Positions 17,066 through 25,549 of a stretch of DNA of 40,427 nucleotides are shown piece after piece. The notes under the pieces were generated by a model. It did not search any database, had not been told where the DNA came from, and was given only the letters and a program-made list of their open reading frames with translations. The stretch comes from JANRKT01 sp033763355 (lineage in GTDB: Bacteria; Bacteroidota; Bacteroidia; Chitinophagales; Chitinophagaceae): assembly GCA_033763355.1 (NCBI GenBank), contig JANRKT010000134.1:1-40427 (forward strand), written 5' to 3'. How positions within the stretch are numbered: position 1 is the stretch's first letter; every line of letters starts with the position of its first letter. A program made the translations under genes and the position numbers.

Positions 17066-18549
17066 TATTTATAACTAACCCTGTCAAAAAAAAGTTGCTG
17101 GTGAATCTGAAATGGTCATGGAAAGGATGCGTTTCCCTGCTCTTTCTGCTTACAGTTCTTTACGGATGTACAAAAATAAAAAGCACCGAAATCGGCAGCG
17201 ACCTGATACCCGCTGTTGACAATGTCTTTACTTTCGATACGACGCTTGATGTAATTACCGATAATTATCTTTTTGCTGATTCTACTTTCCCGCAGTTGTT
17301 CAGGGGCACGGGGAATGCTGCGCCGGAAACGGTAATGGGTTTTGTATCCAACGACCCGCAATTCGGCAAAACCAGCGGTTCCATTTTTCTTGAACTAAAG
17401 CCCCCTTCTTACAGGTATTCTTTTGATACGGCAAAAGAGGCCTTGTTTCTTGACTCAGTGGTATTATGCCTGAAATGGAACAGCACACAGGGTGATACCA
17501 ATGCACTGCAGAAAATTGATGTGTATGAACTGAATGACTGGATGAAAGAAGATTCAGCTTACCGTACAGATGCCACATTCAGCTACACTACATTGCTGGG
17601 ATCAAAAACTTTTGCTCCCAAAATTCTCGACGATTCTATATTTCCCCGCGGGCAAAGCCTCAAAAACCAGCTCCGCATCCGTTTAAACGATTCTTTTGGC
17701 AGGAAACTGCTTGACCAGGATTCGGCAGCAGGCAAACCTTATAACAATGACTCTTCCTTCCGGGAATTTTTTAAAGGGTTTGCAATAGTTCCCGACTTTG
17801 CAGGAGGCGGCTCATCAGGCAACGCACTTATGAATATGGCATTGAGCGATACCAATACCTACCTCAGGATTTATTACCGTTTCACGAAAGCCGGTAAACA
17901 AGATACCACTACAAGGAGCTTTGTATTTAACAATGGTATTCCCGGCGCTTTTGCAAATAACATTACAAGAACATATACCGGTTCTCAAATCAGCGATTAC
18001 CTTAATAATACGGCGTCAGACAGCCTTGTTTATATTCAAACTGCCCCCGGCTCTCATGCTGTTGTAAGAATGCCATCCCTGAACGGGTTTAAAACTGCAA
18101 AAGGAAATGTGATTGTGCACCGTGCTGAATTATTCATGCAGCAGGTGCCTTCAACGGGTGAATCTGATGAATTGTTTGCGGCGCCTGATTTGCTTTATGT
18201 GGATTACTATGACAGCGCCAATTCAAGGCAAACCCCTTTGCTAGCCGATGGCTTTCCTGACAATACTTATTCTTCATTTTTCCTTGGCGGAGCAAGAAAA
18301 TATGTGGTCAACTCATCGGGTAAAACAGTAGCTGAATACAGGTTTACATTAAACCGCCATATACAGGGCATCATTACCCGCAATGAAAATAATTACCCCC
18401 TGCAATTATATGCACCTTTTACCGTTACATACCCTCAGTTCTTCCTTGGTCTGTCAGCCAATAGCCTGGCACGTGGCCGTGTAAAACTGGGCGGTGGTAA
18501 CCACTCCGCTGTTAAAATGAAGTTGAGAATTATTTATTCTAAAATTTAG
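17062..18549 (+). CDS. DUF4270 family lipoprotein
   Basis: Up to 495 residues. The open frame begins with a GTG overlapping the previous stop by 4 bp. A second GTG at 17101 would give a tighter lipoprotein signal (KWSWKGCVSLLFLLTVLYGC), so the start is uncertain. The lipobox LYGC is clear in either case. The beginning of the mature part, STEIGSDLIPAVDNVFTFDTT, and the later VSNDPQFGKTSGSIFLELKP are characteristic of DUF4270, a Bacteroidota family of beta-rich envelope lipoproteins of unknown function. It is linked to the glycogen-synthase-like gene and adjacent to panC, an association I recall in many Bacteroidota. No catalytic motif is visible. Confidence 0.85.
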   Translation: MIFITNPVKKKLLVNLKWSWKGCVSLLFLLTVLYGCTKIKSTEIGSDLIPAVDNVFTFDTTLDVITDNYLFADSTFPQLFRGTGNAAPETVMGFVSNDPQFGKTSGSIFLELKPPSYRYSFDTAKEALFLDSVVLCLKWNSTQGDTNALQKIDVYELNDWMKEDSAYRTDATFSYTTLLGSKTFAPKILDDSIFPRGQSLKNQLRIRLNDSFGRKLLDQDSAAGKPYNNDSSFREFFKGFAIVPDFAGGGSSGNALMNMALSDTNTYLRIYYRFTKAGKQDTTTRSFVFNNGIPGAFANNITRTYTGSQISDYLNNTASDSLVYIQTAPGSHAVVRMPSLNGFKTAKGNVIVHRAELFMQQVPSTGESDELFAAPDLLYVDYYDSANSRQTPLLADGFPDNTYSSFFLGGARKYVVNSSGKTVAEYRFTLNRHIQGIITRNENNYPLQLYAPFTVTYPQFFLGLSANSLARGRVKLGGGNHSAVKMKLRIIYSKI

Positions 18550-18558
18550 CAGGGATAT

Positions 18559-18566
18559 TATCTTTG
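18559..18566 (+). promoter_or_regulatory. Candidate -7 element of metK
   Basis: TATCTTTG fits TAnnTTTG and ends 29 nt before the metK ATG at 18596. The -33 region is poor (T-rich only). The 46-bp gap is too short for a SAM riboswitch. Confidence 0.5.
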
Positions 18567-18595
18567 CTGCCTTATTTTTCAAAACCAAAACCTTT

Positions 18596-19849
18596 ATGCC
18601 TTATTTATTTACTTCTGAAAGTGTTTCCGAAGGCCATCCTGATAAAGTGGCTGACCAGATTTCAGACGCCCTTATTGACAATTTCCTCGCCTTTGATCCC
18701 GATTCAAAAGTGGCATGTGAAACCCTTGTAACAACAGGACAGGTAGTGCTGGCGGGTGAAGTAAAATCAAAAGCATATCTCGATGTTCAGGAAATTGCCC
18801 GCGGTGTAATTGGCAAAATCGGTTACACCAGGAGCGAATACATGTTTGAAGCCCATTCCTGCGGGGTGCTCTCCGCCATTCATGAGCAATCATCTGATAT
18901 CAACCAGGGTGTTGACCGCAAAAAGAAAGAAGAGCAGGGCGCCGGCGACCAGGGTATGATGTTTGGCTATGCCACGAATGAAACAGAAGATTACATGCCT
19001 TTGGCGCTTGACCTTGCACATAAACTTTTGATTGAACTGGCAGCGCTGAGAAGAGAAAATAAACAGATCAGGTACCTGCGGCCCGATGCCAAAAGCCAGG
19101 TTACACTTGAATATGATGATCACAATAAACCCATCCGTATAGATGCCATCGTGGTGTCAACACAGCATGACGATTTTGATACCGAAGCAAAAATGCAGGA
19201 GAAAATTAAAAAGGATATCATCAATATCCTCATTCCAAGGGTAAAAGCAAAGTATAAAAAATACGCCCACCTTTTTAACAGCAATATCAAGTATCACATT
19301 AACCCCACAGGCAAGTTTGTTATTGGCGGGCCACATGGCGATACTGGTTTAACTGGCCGCAAGATTATTGTTGACACTTATGGCGGCAAAGGGGCACATG
19401 GCGGCGGCGCATTCAGCGGTAAAGACCCTTCCAAAGTTGACCGCTCTGCTGCTTATGCCACCCGGCATATTGCAAAAAACCTTGTAGCTGCAGGTGTTTG
19501 TGAGGAAGTGCTTGTGCAGGTTTCTTATGCAATCGGCGTTGCAGAGCCAATGGGTTTATATGTTAACACATACGGCACAGCCAAAACAGAGATGACAGAC
19601 GGCGAAATAGCAAAAAAAGTATCTGAAGTATTTGATATGCGCCCTTATTTTATCGAGCAAAGGCTTAAGCTTCGCAACCCTATTTACAGCGAAACCGCTG
19701 CATACGGGCACATGGGCCGCAAACCAGAAACAGTAGAAAAAACCTTTGTTTCACCAGAAGGCAAAGTGGTAAAAAAGAAAGTAGAATTGTTTACCTGGGA
19801 GAAGCTGGATTATGTGACGAAAATTAAAAAAGCATTTGGTTTAAAATAA
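18596..19849 (+). CDS. metK: S-adenosylmethionine synthase
   Basis: 417 residues. It makes S-adenosylmethionine from methionine and ATP in the cytoplasm as a tetramer. Signature segments are present in order: SESVSEGHPDKVADQISDA at the N-terminus (ATP/Mg), the GAGDQGMMFGYA loop, GGPHGDTGLTGRKIIVDTYG, and the phosphate-binding GAHGGGAFSGKDPSKVDRSA. A segment around residues 100-110 (DRKKKEEQGAGDQG) is slightly longer than in E. coli. It is monocistronic by structure, with its own -7 element at 18559-18566 and a hairpin terminator at 19879-19903. Confidence 0.98.
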   Translation: MPYLFTSESVSEGHPDKVADQISDALIDNFLAFDPDSKVACETLVTTGQVVLAGEVKSKAYLDVQEIARGVIGKIGYTRSEYMFEAHSCGVLSAIHEQSSDINQGVDRKKKEEQGAGDQGMMFGYATNETEDYMPLALDLAHKLLIELAALRRENKQIRYLRPDAKSQVTLEYDDHNKPIRIDAIVVSTQHDDFDTEAKMQEKIKKDIINILIPRVKAKYKKYAHLFNSNIKYHINPTGKFVIGGPHGDTGLTGRKIIVDTYGGKGAHGGGAFSGKDPSKVDRSAAYATRHIAKNLVAAGVCEEVLVQVSYAIGVAEPMGLYVNTYGTAKTEMTDGEIAKKVSEVFDMRPYFIEQRLKLRNPIYSETAAYGHMGRKPETVEKTFVSPEGKVVKKKVELFTWEKLDYVTKIKKAFGLK

Positions 19850-19878
19850 ACACTTTACCCCCTTCCCTTATAAAATAT

Positions 19879-19903
19879 TCCCGTCTTTGTGACGGGATTT
19901 TTT
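19879..19903 (+). terminator. Intrinsic terminator of metK
   Basis: A 7-bp stem TCCCGTC/GACGGGA (19879-19885 with 19891-19897) with a 5-nt loop, followed by six T residues. Confidence 0.8.
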
Positions 19904-19914
19904 ATTTTCGGAAA

Positions 19915-20472
19915 ATGAATATTACGCATAACCCCTGGCAGGTACTCGCATCAAAACCAGTTTATGATAATCCCTGGATTAATGTGACGGAATATGATGT
20001 AATAAACCCCAATGGTGGTAAAGGCATTTATGGCAAAGTGCATTATAAAAATGTTGCCATGGGCATTGTACCGCTGGATGAGCATTACAATACATGGCTT
20101 GTTGGCCAATACCGCTTTACCCTTAGCCAGTACAGTTGGGAAATACCGGAAGGCGGCGGGCCATTTGGTGAAGACCCTGTAAAAGCGGCACAAAGGGAGC
20201 TGGAAGAAGAAACGGGACTGCATGCTGCCAGATGGGAAAAGATACTGGAGATGCATTTGTCCAACAGCATATCAGATGAGTACTCCATCGTTTACCTTGC
20301 AAGGGAACTTTCGCAGCATCATGCATCGCCGGAAGAAACAGAGCAATTGCAGGTAAAAAAAATACCTTTTAACGATGTGTATGCAATGGTTGAAAAAGGG
20401 GAGATAACTGATGCTGTAACCGTAGCAGCAATACTTAAAATAAAATTGATGATAGCAGAAGGAAAGATCTGA
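19915..20472 (+). CDS. Nudix hydrolase, ADP-ribose pyrophosphatase-like
   Basis: 185 residues. A perfect Nudix box GX5EX7REUXEEXGU lies at residues 80-102 (G80, E86, RELEEETGL), preceded by the YSWEIPEGGG entry typical of ADP-ribose and sugar-nucleotide pyrophosphatases. Substrate is inferred, not shown: ADP-ribose or GDP-mannose are the usual ones for this subgroup. It lies 22 bp before rlmB on the same strand. A TATTTTCG at 19903-19910 lies only 4 nt ahead of the ATG, so a leaderless transcript is possible. Confidence 0.9.
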   Translation: MNITHNPWQVLASKPVYDNPWINVTEYDVINPNGGKGIYGKVHYKNVAMGIVPLDEHYNTWLVGQYRFTLSQYSWEIPEGGGPFGEDPVKAAQRELEEETGLHAARWEKILEMHLSNSISDEYSIVYLARELSQHHASPEETEQLQVKKIPFNDVYAMVEKGEITDAVTVAAILKIKLMIAEGKI

Positions 20473-20493
20473 AATTAAAATTGTCCTGCACAA

Positions 20494-21237
20494 GTGAACC
20501 CAAAGAAGTCATCTCTTATTACCGGCCGCCAGCCTTTAATTGAAGCCATTCAATCCGGCAGGGCCATTGATAAAATACTGATGCAAAAAAATGTATCGGG
20601 TGAAACGATCCACACCATACGGGAGCTGGCAAGGGAGCATAACATCCCCATTCAATATGTGCCTGTTGAAAAACTCAGCAGCCTTACGAAAATAAACCAC
20701 CAGGGCGTTGTGGCCATGGCGGCATTGGTGCAGTATATGGACCTGCAGCAGGTAACTGACCATGTGGTGGGCAGCGGAATGGTTCCGTTGTTTGTAATGC
20801 TCGACGGAGTAACCGATGTTCGCAACATCGGCGGCATTGCCCGTACAGCAGTTTGCTGCGGGGCCCAGGCCATTGTTATACCTGATAAGGGGGTGGGGGC
20901 CTTGAATGAAGAAGCATTGAAATCTTCTGCCGGTGCGTTAGAGAAGATTTACATCTGCAGGGAAAACAGTTTGCTGAAGGCCATTGATACGCTTCACCTT
21001 AACGGCATTAAAGTATATGCCAGTGAAATGAAGGCTGTAAAAAAAGTCTTAGAGCTTGATTTTACAGCGCCCTGCTGCATCATCATGGGCAGCGAAGACA
21101 AAGGCATACAACCCTATTTAACCAAAGCAGCCGATGAACATTTTACCATACCCATGAGCGGTGGCTTTGATTCATTAAACGTGTCCGTAGCAACGGGAAT
21201 GATTTTATATGAAGCGATGAAGCAGCGGATGGGGTAA
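20494..21237 (+). CDS. rlmB: 23S rRNA (guanosine-2'-O)-methyltransferase, SpoU/TrmH family
   Basis: 247 residues starting at a GTG (no nearby in-frame ATG); MNPKKSSLITGRQPLIEAI matches the RlmB N-terminal substrate-binding domain. The SPOUT knot motifs are complete: LDGVTDVRNIGGIARTA (motif 1, catalytic Asn/Arg), IMGSEDKGIQP (motif 2) and IPMSGGFDSLNVSVATGM (motif 3, SAM binding). It methylates the 2'-O of G2251 in the peptidyl-transferase P loop if it is the RlmB ortholog. A related TrmH-family tRNA or rRNA specificity cannot be excluded. Confidence 0.9.
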   Translation: MNPKKSSLITGRQPLIEAIQSGRAIDKILMQKNVSGETIHTIRELAREHNIPIQYVPVEKLSSLTKINHQGVVAMAALVQYMDLQQVTDHVVGSGMVPLFVMLDGVTDVRNIGGIARTAVCCGAQAIVIPDKGVGALNEEALKSSAGALEKIYICRENSLLKAIDTLHLNGIKVYASEMKAVKKVLELDFTAPCCIIMGSEDKGIQPYLTKAADEHFTIPMSGGFDSLNVSVATGMILYEAMKQRMG

Positions 21238-21282
21238 AGAATGTCTTACGGGTAAGCCTTTAACGCCTGAAACAATTGCATC

Positions 21283-21813
21283 ATGAAAACGGGAAAAATT
21301 TTCTTACTGCTGCTTGCTGTTATGCCCTCCGGGTTTTGTGCTGCGCAAGATTACAGCCGGGAAATCAACGAACAGGTATGGAAAGTACAGTTGCAGGCCA
21401 TGAAGGATGCTGATGCGGCAGCATTTGTTTCGGTTTTATCAAAGGATGTTGTGCAAATATCATACGACCGGAAAACCATCCGTAATTATGCTCAGTTTGA
21501 AAAGCAGGTGATTGACTCCTACAAAAGGGCGACAGAAAAAAAAGTTACCCGCAATATGGAATTCCGCTTTGTGCAGCGATTTGCTACAGATACACATGCA
21601 TATGAAAATGGTTACTTCAGGCTTGAAATAACAAATGCTTCTGGGGAAAAGAATCTTTACTACGGGGCTTTTCAAGTTGTTCTGAGAAAAGAGAATGGCG
21701 TATGGAAAGTGCTGGTTGATTATGATGCGAACTCTTACGGGGGCAAACCCATAACAGAGGAACTTTTTTTTAGTGCTGAGGCAATGGAACAGGGGAAAAA
21801 AATTCAGGATTAA
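21283..21813 (+). CDS. Secreted NTF2-like (DUF4440/SnoaL-type) protein
   Basis: 176 residues with a signal peptide (MKTGKIFLLLLAVMPSGFCAAQ). The mature part has the NTF2-like pattern: a helix WKVQLQAMKDADAAAFVSVLSKDVVQIS followed by alternating beta strands ending in KENGVWKVLVDYD. These are small cone-shaped folds that may bind ligands or act as enzymes; nothing here points to a specific reaction. It stands alone between rlmB and the convergent MATE gene. I see no clear terminator in the 77-bp gap after it. Confidence 0.75.
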   Translation: MKTGKIFLLLLAVMPSGFCAAQDYSREINEQVWKVQLQAMKDADAAAFVSVLSKDVVQISYDRKTIRNYAQFEKQVIDSYKRATEKKVTRNMEFRFVQRFATDTHAYENGYFRLEITNASGEKNLYYGAFQVVLRKENGVWKVLVDYDANSYGGKPITEELFFSAEAMEQGKKIQD

Positions 21814-21890
21814 TGGAAAATTCAGTTTCAATTATAGGAGCATATTATAAACTTACCACATTTTCCAATTTCGCTATTTCCTAATCTCAC

Positions 21891-23252
21891 CTATATCACC
21901 TTCCCCTTCCACCTTCCGCTTTTAATATAGAGATATGACATGCTGAACATGCAGGTCCAATAAAGCCATTCGCTCAACCAGCCGGCTACAATGGAGAGCT
22001 TGTAACGTTCAAGCACCAGGTAAACGTAAATGCTGTAGATGACAATGGTGATGAATTCTATCAGCAGGTTTACACGGGTGTTGCCGGTTCCTGTAACGGA
22101 ATTGAGCCATACTGTGGAGAAGGACATCATGACGAGTGCAACGGAAACCACCCTTACTACCGGTATGGCTTCTGCAGTAAACAGTTCTGACTGGCCATAA
22201 ATGGAGAGGAATAAACCAGGAAATATATTCAGCAGCAGCGCAGTAAAAAGTGCAATGCCCGTGCTGATGGTTACAATTTTTTTAATCAGTTCAATAACCC
22301 TTTCCTGCAAACCCTGGCCGATGATGTTGCTCACCATGGCATTGGCAGTGGCGGCAAAAGCCCATGAAAAAATGCCGAACAAACCAAAGATGTTGCGCAT
22401 AGTATTGGATATGGCCATGCCGGTTACACTGCTGTTGCGGGCAATGAGGATATAAAAAAACTCCCAGCTGATAATGCTGATGGCATGCTGAAAAATGAGC
22501 GGGGATGATTGTACAAGTATGAGTTTTGACCTTTCCGCGTCATAATGCATGTTACTGAACAGGGAAAACCTTTTCCCGATACCTTTAAAGTGAATAACAA
22601 TAAATACCACTGCCATGCCGAGGAACTCTGCAATAATGGATGCAATGGCGGCGCCGTTAAAACCCAGTTCAGGAAAGCCCCATTTACCGAATATTAAAAC
22701 ATAATCAAAAACCACATTAGATGCAGCTTCAGCCAATGTGCCTGCAACGAGGAACCTGCTCTGGTTGGTGCCTACCAGCAATGCGTTCCTCATCTGGTAG
22801 ATGTATAAAAATGGAAGGCCCCATATCCTGATCTTTAAAAAAGTTGTAGCCTCTTTCCTGAGTTGTTCATCAGGTAAGCTGAACTCCAGTATAGCAGGTG
22901 CGACAAACCAGGTGAGCAAAATACCAACTGCAGCTATTCCCAATGCTATACCAATTGCCTGTGTAAACAGTTTACCAATTTCTTCGGGCCTGTTTTCGCC
23001 TGCACGCCGGGCAATCAAAGCCTGCAGGCCATTGTTTAAACCATATCCAATGGCAGCAAAAATTAAATAATATACACCTGTAATGCCGGCAATGGCAAGT
23101 GCATTGCTGTTGTAATGGCCCAGGAAAATATTATTGGTAATAAAGTTTAACTGAGGCACCAGTATGGCAAAAGAAATGGGCCATGCCATCTTCATGATCT
23201 GCCGGTAGGAAATTTCCAGCCTCAGGTCGTTATGTTGTGCAGCAGCGCTCAT
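21891..23252 (-). CDS. MATE family efflux transporter
   Basis: 453 residues from the ATG at 23252 (MSAAAQHNDLRLEISYRQI). The open frame continues 16 codons upstream through the promoter element at 23264-23271, so the shorter start is preferred. About twelve membrane segments are visible. The first bundle opens MKMAWPISFAILVPQLNFITNNIFLGHY, the typical MATE N-terminus, and the two halves show internal similarity. It should export drugs or metabolites from the cytoplasm using Na+ or H+; the substrate is unknown. Confidence 0.9.
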   Translation of the reverse strand: MSAAAQHNDLRLEISYRQIMKMAWPISFAILVPQLNFITNNIFLGHYNSNALAIAGITGVYYLIFAAIGYGLNNGLQALIARRAGENRPEEIGKLFTQAIGIALGIAAVGILLTWFVAPAILEFSLPDEQLRKEATTFLKIRIWGLPFLYIYQMRNALLVGTNQSRFLVAGTLAEAASNVVFDYVLIFGKWGFPELGFNGAAIASIIAEFLGMAVVFIVIHFKGIGKRFSLFSNMHYDAERSKLILVQSSPLIFQHAISIISWEFFYILIARNSSVTGMAISNTMRNIFGLFGIFSWAFAATANAMVSNIIGQGLQERVIELIKKIVTISTGIALFTALLLNIFPGLFLSIYGQSELFTAEAIPVVRVVSVALVMMSFSTVWLNSVTGTGNTRVNLLIEFITIVIYSIYVYLVLERYKLSIVAGWLSEWLYWTCMFSMSYLYIKSGRWKGKVI

Positions 23253-23263
23253 AAAAAGAGGCG

Positions 23264-23271
23264 CAAACCTA
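23264..23271 (-). promoter_or_regulatory. Candidate -7 element of the MATE gene
   Basis: On the minus strand TAGGTTTG fits TAnnTTTG and lies 11 nt ahead of the ATG at 23252. No good TTG is found at the expected spacing. Confidence 0.45.
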
Positions 23272-23293
23272 CAACTTTGCTTTTTATTTTTAG

Positions 23294-23336
23294 CCGGCAC
23301 TAATTACACGAATAGCGCTGATATGGGATGAATTTG
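23294..23336 (+). repeat. Dispersed intergenic repeat, copy 2
   Basis: Same core ACTAATTACACGAAT as 10175-10218, with matching flanks. It sits between the divergent MATE and DUF3822 genes, next to a compound palindrome at 23349-23395. Confidence 0.65.
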
Positions 23337-23348
23337 TGTTTATTGGTG

Positions 23349-23395
23349 AAACCTGACTGACGTCAGCCTGCCTGACCGATAGGCAGGGCAGGTTT
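23349..23395. repeat. Nested palindromic element
   Basis: Outer arms AAACCTG (23349-23355) and CAGGTTT (23389-23395) enclose a perfect 10-bp palindrome CTGACGTCAG (23357-23366) and a 7-bp hairpin CCTGCCT/AGGCAGG (23367-23373 with 23381-23387). It can fold as a branched structure on either strand. There is no T-tract, so it is not a simple terminator. Confidence 0.6.
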
Positions 23396-23422
23396 GCGGC
23401 CAACTCTTTTGTGTAAATCCGT

Positions 23423-24367
23423 TTGCCCGAAAGTTATCATGCCTGTGGGCAAAACCTTCTTCCAATATTTTCCCCAGCCAATGCTGAAAAATGTGCTATT
23501 ATTGCGGCCTTAAGACATTATCTTTTGCACCCGGCTTTTCAAATACAATCTTCCGGTTTCCGGCTGGTTGACCTGTCAAGAAGCGACCTGCTGATTGATG
23601 TGGGCCCGGCGCATTTTTGTTATACCATTATGATACATGATACCCGTGAATTTGTGGCGCTGGAATATTTTTCGCTTAAAGAACGGAGAACGGAAGATGC
23701 AATAAAGGAAATACTGGCCAACCCGCTTTTCCGCAAGCAATACCAGCAGACTTATTTATTTTATAATACTACCGACACAACGCTGATTCCCGGTTCGCAT
23801 TTTCACAATTCGGTTACAGAAGCGGCCATGCATTTAATACATGGCGATTTGTCTGATGACCTCATCCTTTCTGAATCTGTGCCGGAATGGGATATTCACA
23901 ACCTTTACCGTGTGCCCAAAGCATGGCATGGAGAACTGTATCGTATGTTTCCGGAAGGGAGTTACTGGCATTATCATTCAGCCTGGTTGAGGGCCAGGAA
24001 AAATTGCCGGGATTTACCTGAGGGTGATTCTTTGCACATCCTGTTTTATCCCGATAAAGCGGTTGTTGTTTTGTTCAAGAGGCAGATGCTGCAACTGCTG
24101 CAAAGTTGCGCTTATGAAACGCCTGAAGATATTTCTTTTTATTTGCTCAGAATTGCAGAACAATTCCGTTTAAGCCCCGAAAACCTGAACCTGTATGTTT
24201 CAGGCATGCTGGATACTTCATCGGCTGTTTATACGGAACTGATCAAATATTTTTCCAGTGTTGAGCTGGAATCAAGGTCACGCAAGTTTTATTACGATTT
24301 TGCTTTTGACAATTACCCGCAGCACTATTTTGTTCCCATTTTTTCCTGTGCATTATGCGAATCATAG
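23423..24367 (+). CDS. DUF3822 family protein
   Basis: Up to 314 residues. No ATG is available at the front: the frame opens at a TTG (23423) right after the repeat region, and later TTG/ATT codons are possible, so the start is uncertain by up to about 35 codons. The body matches DUF3822, a Bacteroidota family with an actin-like ATPase fold of unknown function: FRLVDLSRSDLLIDVG, then ALEYFSLKE, LFYPDKAVVVLFK, and a C-terminal LYVSGMLD. It overlaps rsmD by 13 bp, an arrangement I recall as common in this phylum, suggesting coupled translation. Confidence 0.8.
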   Translation: MPESYHACGQNLLPIFSPANAEKCAIIAALRHYLLHPAFQIQSSGFRLVDLSRSDLLIDVGPAHFCYTIMIHDTREFVALEYFSLKERRTEDAIKEILANPLFRKQYQQTYLFYNTTDTTLIPGSHFHNSVTEAAMHLIHGDLSDDLILSESVPEWDIHNLYRVPKAWHGELYRMFPEGSYWHYHSAWLRARKNCRDLPEGDSLHILFYPDKAVVVLFKRQMLQLLQSCAYETPEDISFYLLRIAEQFRLSPENLNLYVSGMLDTSSAVYTELIKYFSSVELESRSRKFYYDFAFDNYPQHYFVPIFSCALCES

Positions 24368-24915
24368 CAGGGGCACTCGGGGGAAGGCGCATCAATCCGC
24401 CTGCCCAAATGCCTTATACCAGGCCCACAACCGATGTTGCCAAAGAGGGTTTGTTTAATATTCTTGAAAACAACCTGGAGATTGACCAGTTAAAAACGCT
24501 TGACCTTTTTGGCGGAACGGGGAGCATCAGTTATGAACTGGCATCACGTGGCGCCAGGGAGCTTGTAATTGTGGAAAAGGACAATGCCATGTATGAGTTC
24601 ATCAAAAAAACCATTGCCGTACTTGATATACAAAATACAAAGCTGGTAAAAATGGATGTGTTTAAATTTATTGAGCAGTGCAAAGAACAGTTTGATTTTA
24701 TTTTTGCCGGCCCGCCTTATGCATTGAATGCAATTGATGATTTGCCCAGACTTATTTTTGAAAAAAACCTTTTGAGAGAAGGAGGGTGGTTTGTGCTGGA
24801 GCATACACCGCGAAATAATTATGAAAAATTTCCTTTTTACCGTACACAGAGAAATTATGGTACAACGATTTTTTCTTTTTTCATTAACCGCCTTCCTGTA
24901 AAAGAAAATGAATAG
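24355..24915 (+). CDS. rsmD: 16S rRNA (guanine966-N2)-methyltransferase, RsmD family
   Basis: 186 residues. N-terminal MRIIAGALGGRRINPP and the RPTTDVAKEGLFNIL segment are typical of RsmD, followed by the SAM-binding motif LDLFGGTGSISYELASRGA. The catalytic N6/N2-methyltransferase motif, normally (D/N)PP(Y/F), reads Gly119-Pro-Pro-Tyr122 here (codon GGC instead of GAC). Everything else looks intact, so either the Asp is dispensable in this lineage or activity is altered. It overlaps DUF3822 by 13 bp and bioD by 8 bp. Confidence 0.9.
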   Translation: MRIIAGALGGRRINPPAQMPYTRPTTDVAKEGLFNILENNLEIDQLKTLDLFGGTGSISYELASRGARELVIVEKDNAMYEFIKKTIAVLDIQNTKLVKMDVFKFIEQCKEQFDFIFAGPPYALNAIDDLPRLIFEKNLLREGGWFVLEHTPRNNYEKFPFYRTQRNYGTTIFSFFINRLPVKENE

Positions 24916-25549
24916 CCCTGTTTTTATTACCGGTACAGGTACTGGTGTGGGTAAAACGCTTGTTGCGGCTGTTGTTACAGAAGCCTTGCAGGCCGGTTAC
25001 TGGAAACCCGTACAGGCAGGATTTGAAAACGGTACTGATGCGGAATGGGTAAGGCAGCATCTTTCCAATAACATCAGCGTTGTTTATCCTGAATTGTATA
25101 AGCTGAAGCTGCCTGCATCACCGCATATAGCTGCAAGGGAAGAAGGTGCAAGAATCAGTTCAGATAAAATTGTTGAGGAATACCGGCTGCTAGTGCCAGG
25201 TAAAGGTCAACTTGTTATTGAAGGAGCCGGTGGTTTAATGGTTCCGCTTAATAACGATGAAATGGTTTTACATCTCATAAAAAAACTGAGCGCAAAAGTT
25301 ATTGTTGTAAGCAGGAATTACCTGGGCAGCATCAACCACTCATTGCTTACAGCAGGGGTATTAAAAGCAAATCAGGTTGATGTAGCAGGGTGGATATTCA
25401 ACGACCAGTACATGAATTATGAAGAAGAGATTGCTGAATGGAGCGGTTATCCTGTTATTGGTAAAATTCCTTACAGTGATAACATTGACCGTAATTTTGT
25501 AGCAAAGCAGGCGGAACGCATCCGCCCGGCATTGTTGAATTTATTATGA
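24908..25549 (+). CDS. bioD: ATP-dependent dethiobiotin synthetase
   Basis: 213 residues. It closes the ureido ring of dethiobiotin from diaminopelargonic acid, CO2 and ATP. The P-loop GTGTGVGKT is at 9-17; YWKPVQAG carries the catalytic Lys; EGAGGLMVPL binds Mg/ATP. No other bio gene is in the window, so bioD is separated from the rest of the biotin pathway. It is embedded in an overlapping operon: 8 bp with rsmD and 4 bp with the cyclo-ligase gene. Confidence 0.93.
   Translation: MNSPVFITGTGTGVGKTLVAAVVTEALQAGYWKPVQAGFENGTDAEWVRQHLSNNISVVYPELYKLKLPASPHIAAREEGARISSDKIVEEYRLLVPGKGQLVIEGAGGLMVPLNNDEMVLHLIKKLSAKVIVVSRNYLGSINHSLLTAGVLKANQVDVAGWIFNDQYMNYEEEIAEWSGYPVIGKIPYSDNIDRNFVAKQAERIRPALLNLL

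Noticed and set aside
18550..18595. SAM riboswitch upstream of metK
   Set aside because: The 46-bp gap is too short for any known SAM riboswitch, and no P1-like pairing is seen.
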